Shown: positions 43,514 to 52,138 of the stretch, piece by piece | Position numbering within the stretch: position 1 is the first letter of the stretch | Layout: each line of letters opens with the position of its first letter | Assembly: GCF_052030545.1 (NCBI RefSeq) | Contig: NZ_JBPDIH010000002.1 | Location: forward strand, 186,001-250,000 | Origin: CANMXU01 sp052030545 | GTDB taxonomy: Bacteria > Pseudomonadota > Gammaproteobacteria > Enterobacterales > Alteromonadaceae | Reading direction: 5' to 3' | DNA: 64,000 bases | Translations under genes and position numbers: made by a program | The notes under the pieces: model-generated | What the model saw: the letters and a program-made list of their open reading frames with translations, nothing else | Database searches by the model: none | What the model was told of the DNA's origin: nothing

Positions 43514-44608
43514 ATGAAAATTTTGGTAATACCTAATCGTGGCCGCTCGTATAATGCCGTGCGCCCTGAAGCCGAGTGTTATATCAAGCTCGCACAGCGC
43601 GGCCATCAAGTCACCATTATGTCTAGTGCAACTAACGCCTACATCGACGAATATAAAAAATCGGGTGTAACTTTTATTGAGTTAAAAAACTTAAAAAAGC
43701 ATAGCTGGACGGTAATCAAGCAAATGCGTGATTATATTAAAGACAATGATATTGACCTTGTTTATGCTACCGAATCTAAAGGCATTCCTAACGCCAGTTT
43801 TGCTTGTATTGGCACTAAAGCAAAAATGATCGCTTATCGCGGCACATCTGGCGGTATGTACAGAACAGATCCGAGCAATTACCTTTGTATGTTACACCCA
43901 AGAATTGATGGCGTTATTGGCGTTTCAACTCCTTGTACCGTGAATATAAAATCAAAAGTTAGGCAAGCCATTAAGCAAAATATTGAAACTATCTACAAAG
44001 GTCATGATTTAGACTGGTATCAAGCGCCCGCTGCTGATTTAGCTGAGCTTGGCAGCGATGAACAATACTTCAACCTATTGTGTGTCGGCAGCCCTCGCCC
44101 ACACAAAGGTACTCATATTTTATTGGAAGCCGCAAAGCAGCTAAAAGATATTGAAAATTTAAGAATTATCCTGGTTGGCGATAATTTACAAAAACAGCCA
44201 TTTTTAGATCTAATTAAAGACTCGGGCATGGCTGAACGTATTTTATTACCTGGCTTTAGAAACGATGTACCCGCCATTGCCAAAGCCTGTGATTTATTGG
44301 TATTACCTTCTTTAGCAAAAGAAGGTTTAACTCGCACTGTGCTTGAATCGCTTTCTAACGGCACGCCAGTTGTCTCTTCTGCTAACGACGGTGTACTAGA
44401 GTCAATTGAAAATGATTATAATGGTTTTATTGTGCCTATTGGCGATATTGACGCACTTGCTGAACGTATTAAATTTTTGGTCAATTCCCCTGATGTACTC
44501 ACTAAGCTTTCAAATAACAGCAAGGAAATTATCAAAGGTAAAATGTCGCATCAACAAACCGTTGAACACATGGAAGCGTATTTTGAAAAAATGATCGCAA
44601 GCGCTTAA
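43514..44608 (+). CDS. Glycosyltransferase family 4
   Basis: 364 residues, GT-B fold. The N-terminus MKILVIPNRGRSYNAVRPEA is an acceptor-side Rossmann fold; the donor side shows LLCVGSPRPHKGTHILLEAA and the EX7E-type motif in SLAKEGLTRTVLESLSNGTP. It adds one sugar to the surface polysaccharide repeat. Sugar and linkage are unknown. Confidence 0.88.
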   Translation: MKILVIPNRGRSYNAVRPEAECYIKLAQRGHQVTIMSSATNAYIDEYKKSGVTFIELKNLKKHSWTVIKQMRDYIKDNDIDLVYATESKGIPNASFACIGTKAKMIAYRGTSGGMYRTDPSNYLCMLHPRIDGVIGVSTPCTVNIKSKVRQAIKQNIETIYKGHDLDWYQAPAADLAELGSDEQYFNLLCVGSPRPHKGTHILLEAAKQLKDIENLRIILVGDNLQKQPFLDLIKDSGMAERILLPGFRNDVPAIAKACDLLVLPSLAKEGLTRTVLESLSNGTPVVSSANDGVLESIENDYNGFIVPIGDIDALAERIKFLVNSPDVLTKLSNNSKEIIKGKMSHQQTVEHMEAYFEKMIASA

Positions 44609-44652
44609 CCAGCAAGCAACTTTCTTAAAGCAATTCCTTGTCTTAAAAAAAT

Positions 44653-44696
44653 AAAAAAGCGAGTCTGCCTTTTTCGTGGCGGCCTCGCTTTTTTAG
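44653..44696. terminator. Bidirectional terminator after the GT4 gene
   Basis: AAAAAAGCGAG (44653-44663) and CTCGCTTTTTT (44684-44694) form an 11-bp perfect outer stem. It can also serve the convergent epimerase gene. Confidence 0.85.
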
Positions 44697-44794
44697 TTGT
44701 TTATCAGATATCATTTATTAGATGTAGTTTGTTGAAAATTATAACGTTACGCCAATTGGCGCTTAACTTGGTAGCGTGAAATAATTTAGCAACA

Positions 44795-45802
44795 TTAAAC
44801 CTGATAAAAGCTTCGATACCAATGAACAAAGTTATCGACACCTTTAGCAACGTCCATCGACGGTTTATAGCCAGTCACTTCAAACAAATCTGAAACGTCA
44901 GCATAGGTTTGATAAACGTCCCCTGCTTGCATTGGCATGAAGTTTTTCTTGGCTTTAATCGATAACGACTGCTCTAACGACTCTATAAACGACATTAATT
45001 TTACTGGGTTACCATTGCCAATATTGTAAACACGATATGGCGCGCTACTTTTAGCAACACTGCCCGTTTCAACTTGCCAGCTAGCATCTTTTTCAGGCAC
45101 CACGTTTTGTATGCGAATAATGCCTTCAACAATATCGTCTATATAGGTGAAATCGCGGCGCATATCGCCATTGTTGTATACGTCGATGCTATCGCCTGCA
45201 ACTATCTTTTTGGCAAATTTAAACAATGCCATATCTGGGCGTCCCCACGGGCCATAAACGGTAAAGAACCTTAATCCTGTGGTTGGAATATCGTATAAAT
45301 GTGAATAGGTATGCGACATCAATTCATTCGATTTTTTTGTTGCCGCGTATAACGAAATAGGGTGAGCAACACTGTCGGTAGTTGCAAAAGGCACTTTATT
45401 ATTTAAGCCGTAGATAGAACTTGATGACGCATACACTAAGTGCTCAACATTATTGTGTCGACAGCCTTCTAAAATAGTTAAATGGCCAACCATATTGCTG
45501 TCTGCATACGCCATCGGATTATCAATAGAATAACGCACACCAGCTTGTGCAGCTAGGTGAATAACGCGGTCAAATTTCTCTTTTGCAAATAGTGTTTCAA
45601 TGCCTTCCCGATCAGCTAAATCGAGTTTTTGAAAACTAAACAAAGACAAAGGCGCTAGTTCTTTTAAGCGCGCGAGCTTTAAATTAACATCGTAATAGTC
45701 GTTAAGATTATCAATACCAACCACTTGATGACCTGCTTCACATAATCGCTTGGCAACATGAAAACCGATAAAACCTGCGGCTCCGGTGACTAAATATTTC
45801 AA
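44795..45802 (-). CDS. UDP-glucuronate 4-epimerase
   Basis: 335 residues of the extended SDR family. VTGAAGFIGFHVAKRL binds NAD+, ASSSSIYG and YAATKKSNELMSHTY carry the Ser and Tyr/Lys. The segment IDNLNDYYDVNLKLARLKEL and the FTVYGPWGRPDMALFKF motif distinguish the UDP-glucuronate epimerases from GalE. It converts UDP-GlcA to UDP-GalA for the polysaccharide. It stands alone on the minus strand. Confidence 0.9.
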   Translation of the reverse strand: MKYLVTGAAGFIGFHVAKRLCEAGHQVVGIDNLNDYYDVNLKLARLKELAPLSLFSFQKLDLADREGIETLFAKEKFDRVIHLAAQAGVRYSIDNPMAYADSNMVGHLTILEGCRHNNVEHLVYASSSSIYGLNNKVPFATTDSVAHPISLYAATKKSNELMSHTYSHLYDIPTTGLRFFTVYGPWGRPDMALFKFAKKIVAGDSIDVYNNGDMRRDFTYIDDIVEGIIRIQNVVPEKDASWQVETGSVAKSSAPYRVYNIGNGNPVKLMSFIESLEQSLSIKAKKNFMPMQAGDVYQTYADVSDLFEVTGYKPSMDVAKGVDNFVHWYRSFYQV

Positions 45803-46040
45803 TGTTTTATTCCTAGTTAATTTTTCGCTTAATTAAGCCTAATGTTAGCTACAGGCTTATTTTCATAGTGTGATCATACTTGAATATAAGCATAGTGCCC
45901 AACAGAAATTCATGTAAAGTTATTAGCATTAGCAACTAAATTACAAAAGCGGATCGAATACTTACCGCTACCGCTGGAATTATCCTATTTCCAACGGTAG
46001 AATAGCGCGGTTATATTTCCATATTCTAAGGCTTATCTCG

Positions 46041-47492
46041 TTGAAACTTGTTCGTAAATTTCCTAGTGTAAAAGTGCTTATCAGTATTATTTTTTTGAGT
46101 AGTTTTCATACTTTTGCCGCAGGCGTATCGCCATATTTACCCATTGGCAAAGATCCATTACTCGACCTTGAACTTCACCGTTTAGCCACCGTTGCCAAAA
46201 TGCCGATTTTAAGTCGCCCGTATCACGCGGCAACGGTTTATAAATACTTAGATAAAGTTGTTGATAGCCACCCACAATTACATCAGCGCATTAAACGCTA
46301 TTTACGTCGTTATATGAAAGACAAAGCCATTACGCATGCCTCTGTTGAAATAAGCGCGTCGAACAATACAGAAGTGACCTTGCCAAATCAACGTGGCCAA
46401 ATGCTTGACGATAATTACAAGCTTGACTTTAATAGCTTTTGGCAAGTGAATAGCCACCTTATTGTTAATGCTGGTGGTGTTCATTACGAAGATGGCGGCT
46501 TTATTCCTAATAATAATTTTGTCTCATTTGGTTGGGATGTTTTCCAAGTTGATGTCGGTTATCGCGAGCATTGGTTATCACCCTTTCAAGAAGGTGCGGT
46601 ACTTTTATCAACACAAGCTAAAGCGCCACTTAATGTCACCATTAGCAATCCAACCCTAATAACCGATTGGAACATTAAATATGAAATGTCAGTCGGTATT
46701 TTAGAAGAGCACGACGATATTCAATTTGACCGTGAAGAAGATCCTGTTTCCGGAAAACCGGGCTTTTTATCGATGCATGCTAGCATTCAACCTTTTGATT
46801 GGTGGACCATTGCTGGTAACCGCACCTTTATGTTTGCCGGTGATGGCAGCGGTATTACGATAGGTGATATATGGCAAGCGATAATCGATCCGGTAAATGC
46901 TGATAATTGTGGTGGTGAGGGCACTGAACTACAAGACTGTAGTGAAGAGTTTGGTAACCAACAAGCGTCAATCACTAACCGTTTTGATTTAAGCTGGAAC
47001 GGTACGCCGTTTAGCCTTTATTACGAATACGCGGGCGAAGATACCAATAATTACAGTAACTACAGACTGGCAAACTTAGCCAATAGTTTTGGCCTATTTT
47101 TACCTTATTTGAATGATACCATGTCGTTGAACATGGAATTTACCAGCTTTCAAAGTGCTTGGTATACCCATCACATCTACGGTGAAGGCTATTCAAACGA
47201 CGGCGTAAAAATGGGTCACTGGTGGGGCGCCATGAAAGCGCCAAAAGATAGCTTAGGTGGTGAAGCCGGTAGTGTGCGTCTTGACTGGCAAAACAGCAGT
47301 GATTCACAAGTATCATTTTTATATCGTACAGCAAGTTTTAACAATGATAATTACAATTACGAACAAGCCCATGAACTTGAAGTAAAATACAGCAAAGCGG
47401 TAGACGACGCCTTTGTCGAAGTAAATTTGTACTTGGGTAAAAACGCCTATGGTGACAACTTTGTTCAAACCAGTGTTGCTTACCTTTGGTAA
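46041..47492 (+). CDS. Wzi-family capsule assembly outer-membrane protein
   Basis: 483 residues from a TTG start; no in-frame ATG precedes the mature protein and AAGG is 9 bases upstream. The signal peptide is VKVLISIIFLSSFHTFAAG. An N-terminal helical plug-like part (LELHRLATVAKMPILSRPY) is followed by a beta barrel ending with an aromatic residue (VQTSVAYLW). Wzi anchors capsular or exopolysaccharide at the cell surface. This indicates that the sugars of the cluster are part of a surface-attached polymer. Confidence 0.85.
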   Translation: MKLVRKFPSVKVLISIIFLSSFHTFAAGVSPYLPIGKDPLLDLELHRLATVAKMPILSRPYHAATVYKYLDKVVDSHPQLHQRIKRYLRRYMKDKAITHASVEISASNNTEVTLPNQRGQMLDDNYKLDFNSFWQVNSHLIVNAGGVHYEDGGFIPNNNFVSFGWDVFQVDVGYREHWLSPFQEGAVLLSTQAKAPLNVTISNPTLITDWNIKYEMSVGILEEHDDIQFDREEDPVSGKPGFLSMHASIQPFDWWTIAGNRTFMFAGDGSGITIGDIWQAIIDPVNADNCGGEGTELQDCSEEFGNQQASITNRFDLSWNGTPFSLYYEYAGEDTNNYSNYRLANLANSFGLFLPYLNDTMSLNMEFTSFQSAWYTHHIYGEGYSNDGVKMGHWWGAMKAPKDSLGGEAGSVRLDWQNSSDSQVSFLYRTASFNNDNYNYEQAHELEVKYSKAVDDAFVEVNLYLGKNAYGDNFVQTSVAYLW

Positions 47493-47532
47493 ACACTAGG
47501 CTATAACCCGCAACTATTAGGAATTCGTTATT

Positions 47533-47928
47533 ATGCGCGTCATTACTTTTGGAACTTTTGATATATTTCATGTTGGCCACGTCAACATTTTAGAGCGCGC
47601 ACGATTACACGGCGATCACTTAATTGTTGGCGTATCTTCAGATAAACTTAATATCTCTAAAAAAGGAAGACCACCGGTTTACAGCGAAGATGACCGCAAA
47701 CACATTATTCGCTCGATGCGATGTGTGGACGATGTATTTTTAGAAGAGTCGCTTGAACTAAAAGCTGATTATATTAAATATTACAATGCCGATATTTTGG
47801 TCATGGGTGACGATTGGCAAGGTAAATTTGATCACTTAAATGACATTTGCCAAGTGATCTACCTACCGCGCACGCCATCGGTTTCAACCACAGAAATAAT
47901 TGAAGTGGTAAAAACTAAACGCACCTAA
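47533..47928 (+). CDS. Glycerol-3-phosphate cytidylyltransferase (TagD-like)
   Basis: 131 residues, the usual TagD length. TFGTFDIFHVGHVNILERA contains the HxGH motif and RTPSVSTTEII the RTxGxSTT-like nucleotide site. It makes CDP-glycerol from CTP and glycerol 3-phosphate. The CDP-glycerol transferase is next, 31 bases away. Confidence 0.9.
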   Translation: MRVITFGTFDIFHVGHVNILERARLHGDHLIVGVSSDKLNISKKGRPPVYSEDDRKHIIRSMRCVDDVFLEESLELKADYIKYYNADILVMGDDWQGKFDHLNDICQVIYLPRTPSVSTTEIIEVVKTKRT

Positions 47929-47959
47929 TTATTTTCAATTAACACTTTAAGATAAGCCT

Positions 47960-48991
47960 ATGACCGCCAAACGCTATTTGTTCTACATTGCCCATAACTA
48001 TTGTTTTGAAATTTTAAGACCATTACAGCAGGTCATGTTAGCGCAAGGTAATCAAGTAAAATGGCTTGCCGTTGGCAACGAAGTTAGCGTCTCGTATTTT
48101 GAGCCAAACGAAGTTGTGCTTAATTCAATAGACGAAGCACGCACTTACCAACCCGATGCCACCTTTGCACCAGGCAATGAAATTCCTAATTTTATTCCTG
48201 GTCTTAAAGTGCAAGTATTTCACGGTTTAGAATGGAAGAAAAAAGGTCACTTTGTTATTCGCGACTTTTTTGATTTATATTGCACCCACGGGCCAGCTAC
48301 CACCTCACGCTTTAATACCTTAGCCAAACAACATGGCTACTTTGACGTGGTTGAAACTGGCTGGCCCAAACTTGATGAATTATTTTCAACGCCTAAAATT
48401 GCTAATGTCGGCAATGGCAAACCGATCATATTATACGCACCAACATTTTCGCCTGCGCTCACCTCGGCTCCTGAGTTATTTGATGAAATAAAACGCTTAA
48501 TCGACACTAAAGAGCATCACTGGCTAATTAAATTCCACCCCAAAATGGCACAAGAGTGGCTAGATAAATATCAAACCTTAGTCTGTGATAATGTTGAAAT
48601 AATTGAAAGCTCTAGCATTGCTCAGTTATTACAAACCGCTGATATTATGGTGTCAGATACTTCTTCGGTAATTGGCGAGTTTGCTTTACTGAATAAAGCC
48701 ATTGTCAGCTTAAATAATCGAGCACCTGGCGATTACTTGATCAACATCGAAAATGCAGCACAATTACCTGCTGCAATCGAGAAAGCGTTTCTTGCCGATG
48801 AAAAGCTAAAAAACGCCATTAAAAACTACGCCGACGACCTACATCCGCAAAATGATGGCAATGCCGCGCAGCGGATTTTATCAGCAGTTGAACATATGTT
48901 AGCTCATGGAAAAACAGCCCCCAAAAGCAAACCACTAAATATTTTTCGTAACCTCAAACAACGCAAAAAACTCGGCTATTGGAAATTTTAA
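47960..48991 (+). CDS. CDP-glycerol glycerophosphotransferase (TagB/TagF-like)
   Basis: 343 residues. The GT-B-like teichoic-acid fold is seen: VFHGLEWKKKGHFVIRDFFD (nucleophile/His region), GWPKLDELF, IILYAPTFSPAL, WLIKFHPKM and TADIMVSDTSSVIGEFALLN (donor-binding end). It transfers glycerol phosphate from CDP-glycerol to a glycan acceptor. With the gene before it, it should decorate the surface polysaccharide with phosphoglycerol. No membrane segment is seen. Confidence 0.88.
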   Translation: MTAKRYLFYIAHNYCFEILRPLQQVMLAQGNQVKWLAVGNEVSVSYFEPNEVVLNSIDEARTYQPDATFAPGNEIPNFIPGLKVQVFHGLEWKKKGHFVIRDFFDLYCTHGPATTSRFNTLAKQHGYFDVVETGWPKLDELFSTPKIANVGNGKPIILYAPTFSPALTSAPELFDEIKRLIDTKEHHWLIKFHPKMAQEWLDKYQTLVCDNVEIIESSSIAQLLQTADIMVSDTSSVIGEFALLNKAIVSLNNRAPGDYLINIENAAQLPAAIEKAFLADEKLKNAIKNYADDLHPQNDGNAAQRILSAVEHMLAHGKTAPKSKPLNIFRNLKQRKKLGYWKF

Positions 48992-49078
48992 TTAAAATTC
49001 ACCTAGTATGAATAATTATTCAAGCGCTATACAACCAAGGCTTATAACCAAAGACAGTAAAATCTGTGATTATTTTAT

Positions 49079-49108
49079 TTGACATTGTTCGAGTAAATAC
49101 GCTATTAA
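49079..49108 (+). promoter_or_regulatory. leu operon promoter
   Basis: A perfect -35 TTGACA (49079-49084) and TATTAA (49103-49108) are separated by 18 bases. The leader peptide starts 30 bases further on. Confidence 0.65.
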
Positions 49109-49137
49109 TAGGGCATATCAATAAAGAACACAGAAAA

Positions 49138-49200
49138 ATGATCACATTATTTAAGCACAACATTTTAAACCTCCTCCTCGTACTCAGCGTGCGCGGCTAG
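49138..49200 (+). CDS. leuL: leu leader peptide
   Basis: A 20-codon reading frame, MITLFKHNILNLLLVLSVRG, is too short for standard gene calling. It has six Leu codons, including three consecutive CTC codons at 49171-49179 and a fourth at 49183. It lies between a good promoter and a terminator ahead of leuA, which is the classic attenuation layout. The product itself need not be functional. Confidence 0.9.
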   Translation: MITLFKHNILNLLLVLSVRG

Positions 49201-49235
49201 GTTATTTTTGCTTAAATAGATAAAAAATACACATT

Positions 49236-49273
49236 AAACCCGCGCTATTACCATTATGACGCGGGTTTTTTTA
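49236..49273 (+). terminator. leu attenuator
   Basis: AAACCCGCG (49236-49244) pairs with CGCGGGTTT (49260-49268), followed by TTTTTA. GCGCGG at 49191-49196, near the end of leuL, can pair with CCGCGC (49240-49245) to form an antiterminator instead. Ribosome stalling at the Leu codons would therefore allow leuABCD expression. Confidence 0.85.
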
Positions 49274-49350
49274 TGCCTGAGTTTTTAACAAACAATAGCG
49301 CTTTATACAGAACATTGACCAATAAACTTCAGGTCATCGAGGACAAAAAA

Positions 49351-50913
49351 ATGGATAACCAAGTTATCATCTTTGATACAACATTACGCGATGGCGAACA
49401 GGCGTTAAATGCCAGCCTTTCGGTGCATGAAAAATTACAAATTGCCCAAGCTATTGAGCGCTTAGGTGTCGATATCATGGAAGTTGGTTTTCCGGTATCT
49501 TCGCCAGGTGACTTTGAGTCTGTTCAGCAAATTGCAAAAACCGTTAAAAATTCACGCGTTTGTGCCTTAGCTCGCGCAGTTGAAGCCGATATTAAAGCCT
49601 GTGCCGACGCGCTAAAACCTGCCGACCAATTTCGTATCCATACCTTTATTTCAACCTCTGACGTTCATGTTCAGCAAAAACTAAAACGTGAATTTTCTGA
49701 CGTGGAAGCTATGGCAATAAACGCGGTGAAATATGCACGTAGGTTTACTGACGATGTTGAATTTTCGTGTGAAGACGCTGGCCGTACCCCTATTGATAAC
49801 TTATGTCGCATGGTCGAATCAGCGATTAAAGCAGGTGCTACCACAGTCAATATTCCTGACACGGTTGGTTATACCTTACCATTTGAGTTTGAAGGCATAA
49901 TCACGCAGTTATTTAACCGCGTACCTAATATCGATCAAGCGGTTATTTCAGTGCACTGTCATAACGACCTAGGCTTAGCCGTTGCCAATTCAATGGCCGC
50001 TGTGCAAGCTGGTGCTCGCCAAATCGAATGTACTATGAACGGCATTGGTGAACGCGCAGGTAACTGTTCGTTAGAAGAAGTGGCGATGATCATGAAAACC
50101 CGTGAAGCGTTACTTGGCGTAAAAACTAACATTAATCATCAAGAAATTGCCCGCACGTCTAAATTAGTCAGTCAGCTTTGTAATATGCCAGTGCAATTAA
50201 ACAAAGCCATTGTTGGCGGTAACGCTTTTAGTCATTCATCAGGTATTCACCAAGACGGTATGTTAAAAGCCAGCAATACCTACGAGATCATGACCCCAGA
50301 AAGTGTCGGCATTGCCAAAACTAAATTAAACCTAACTTCACGTAGTGGTCGTCATGTCATTAAGCACCGCATGGAAAGTTTGGGCTATAACGAGTCTGAT
50401 TATGAATTAGAAGCGCTATACGCTGACTTTTTAGCACTTGCCGATAAAAAAGGCCAAGTCTTTGATGATGACTTAGAAGCGTTATTATTTAATATTAAAC
50501 AGCAAGACAACGAAGATTTTTACCGCACCGAATGCTTAAACGTGCAATGTGGCGGCGAATTTTCTACCGCCAGTATTAAATTAGTTGCTGGAGATGAGCA
50601 AACCATCGAATCAGCAACCGGTAACGGTCCAGTCGATGCGCTATATCGCGCCATTAAAAAAGCCGTTGATATCGACTTTGATATCGCCGACTTTAAAATT
50701 GGCAACAAGGGTGAAGGTGAAGACGGCTTAGGGCAAACCGACATTGTGGTTTCATGGCAAGGTCGTAAATTCCATGGTTACGGTTTAGATACCGACGTTA
50801 TCGAAGCGTCTGGCCAAGCACTTATCCACGCACTTAACAGTATTCATCGCGCCATTACCATCAGCGAGTTAAAAAAAGAAGCCTTGGTTGAAAACCAAGA
50901 ATCGAAAATTTAA
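49351..50913 (+). CDS. leuA: 2-isopropylmalate synthase
   Basis: 520 residues from ATG 49351 (GAGG upstream), matching the family start VIIFDTTLRDGEQALNA; the frame reaches back to 49273, but that lies inside the attenuator. The HMGL TIM barrel contains SVHCHNDLGLAVANS and the metal His; NGIGERAGN follows. The C-terminal LeuA regulatory domain (from about 390) is responsible for leucine feedback. It condenses acetyl-CoA with 2-ketoisovalerate, the first step in leucine synthesis. Confidence 0.97.
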   Translation: MDNQVIIFDTTLRDGEQALNASLSVHEKLQIAQAIERLGVDIMEVGFPVSSPGDFESVQQIAKTVKNSRVCALARAVEADIKACADALKPADQFRIHTFISTSDVHVQQKLKREFSDVEAMAINAVKYARRFTDDVEFSCEDAGRTPIDNLCRMVESAIKAGATTVNIPDTVGYTLPFEFEGIITQLFNRVPNIDQAVISVHCHNDLGLAVANSMAAVQAGARQIECTMNGIGERAGNCSLEEVAMIMKTREALLGVKTNINHQEIARTSKLVSQLCNMPVQLNKAIVGGNAFSHSSGIHQDGMLKASNTYEIMTPESVGIAKTKLNLTSRSGRHVIKHRMESLGYNESDYELEALYADFLALADKKGQVFDDDLEALLFNIKQQDNEDFYRTECLNVQCGGEFSTASIKLVAGDEQTIESATGNGPVDALYRAIKKAVDIDFDIADFKIGNKGEGEDGLGQTDIVVSWQGRKFHGYGLDTDVIEASGQALIHALNSIHRAITISELKKEALVENQESKI

Positions 50914-50928
50914 GGAAGTTTTAAGAAA

Positions 50929-52017
50929 ATGTCTAACATAGCAATATTAGCCGGTGACGGTATCGGCCCAGAAGTCATGGTTGAAGCTAAGAAAGTCTTA
51001 GCCACTGTCGCTGAAAAATTTAACTTTGAAATTAATACCAAAGACTACGATGTTGGTGGTGCGGCAATCGATTTGCATGGCAATGCACTTCCTGACGATA
51101 CAATGAAAGGTTGTCAGCAAGCTGATGCGATTTTATTTGGTTCAGTCGGTGGTCCTAAGTGGAGCAACTTACCGCCAACAGAACAACCAGAGCGTTGTGC
51201 CTTATTAGGTTTACGTGGTCATTTTGATTTATTCTGTAATATGCGCCCTGCTACCTTACAACCTGCACTTTCTTCACTTTCTACTCTACGTAGCGATATT
51301 TCAGAGCAAGGTTTCGACGTATTAGTTATTCGTGAATTAACTGGCGATATTTATTTTGGTGAACCAAAAGGTCGCCGTGGTGAAGGCGAAGAAGAAACAG
51401 GTTTTGATTCAATGTTTTATTCACGCCGTGAAATTAAACGTATTGCGCACTTAGCTTTTCAAGCGGCTAAAAAACGTAATAATAAAGTCACTTCTGTTGA
51501 TAAAGCCAATGTATTAGCCACCAGTCAATTATGGCGTCAAGTGGTTGAAGAAGTGGCAGTTGAATACCCAGAAGTTGAATTTGAACATTTATATGTCGAT
51601 AACGCAGCAATGCAGCTAGTGCGCGATCCAAATCAATTTGACGTGATGTTATGCCCTAACCTATTTGGCGATATTTTATCTGACATCTGCGCCATGATCA
51701 CCGGCTCTATGGGCTTATTACCATCAGCGAGCTTGAACTCAGCAGGTTTTGGCATGTACGAACCCGCAGGTGGCAGTGCGCCAGATATTGCCGGTAAAGG
51801 CATCGCAAACCCAGTTGCACAAATTTTATCAGCGGCATTAATGCTTCGTTACAGCTTAGATCAAGGCGACGCAGCAGCGGCCATTGAGAAAGCGGTTGCC
51901 AAAGCATTAGACGATGGCAACTTAACCGGTGATTTACTTGCGCCTAATAGCGGCACAACTGCAAAAACGACCAGTGAAATGGGTGACATTATTTGCGCAA
52001 ACATTGCCGCGCAATAA
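50929..52017 (+). CDS. leuB: 3-isopropylmalate dehydrogenase
   Basis: 362 residues. IAILAGDGIGPEVMVEAKKV, GSVGGPKW, RELTGDIYFGEPKGR and DNAAMQLVRDPNQFDV are typical. The metal site Asp lies in PNLFGDILSDIC. It oxidises and decarboxylates 3-isopropylmalate with NAD+. It starts 15 bases after leuA. A strong hairpin separates it from leuC. Confidence 0.97.
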   Translation: MSNIAILAGDGIGPEVMVEAKKVLATVAEKFNFEINTKDYDVGGAAIDLHGNALPDDTMKGCQQADAILFGSVGGPKWSNLPPTEQPERCALLGLRGHFDLFCNMRPATLQPALSSLSTLRSDISEQGFDVLVIRELTGDIYFGEPKGRRGEGEEETGFDSMFYSRREIKRIAHLAFQAAKKRNNKVTSVDKANVLATSQLWRQVVEEVAVEYPEVEFEHLYVDNAAMQLVRDPNQFDVMLCPNLFGDILSDICAMITGSMGLLPSASLNSAGFGMYEPAGGSAPDIAGKGIANPVAQILSAALMLRYSLDQGDAAAAIEKAVAKALDDGNLTGDLLAPNSGTTAKTTSEMGDIICANIAAQ

Positions 52018-52037
52018 AAGCTAAGAAAAAACAAGAC

Positions 52038-52067
52038 AAATTGCATAAGCGCCGTCTTATGCAATTT
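52038..52067 (+). other. Strong hairpin between leuB and leuC
   Basis: AAATTGCATAAG and CTTATGCAATTT make a 12-bp perfect stem with loop CGCCGT. TCTCGCTC follows, so the U-run is broken. It may be a partial terminator or an mRNA processing/stability element. Confidence 0.7.
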
Positions 52068-52138
52068 TCTCGCTCAATAGCGTTAAGATAAACGCGAGCA
52101 TCTTGCATCAGAGATACTAAAGCAGAAGGATTTATAAG

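Noticed and set aside
49273..49350. N-terminal extension of LeuA
   Set aside because: It would start within the attenuator hairpin; the family start and a GAGG site are at 49351.
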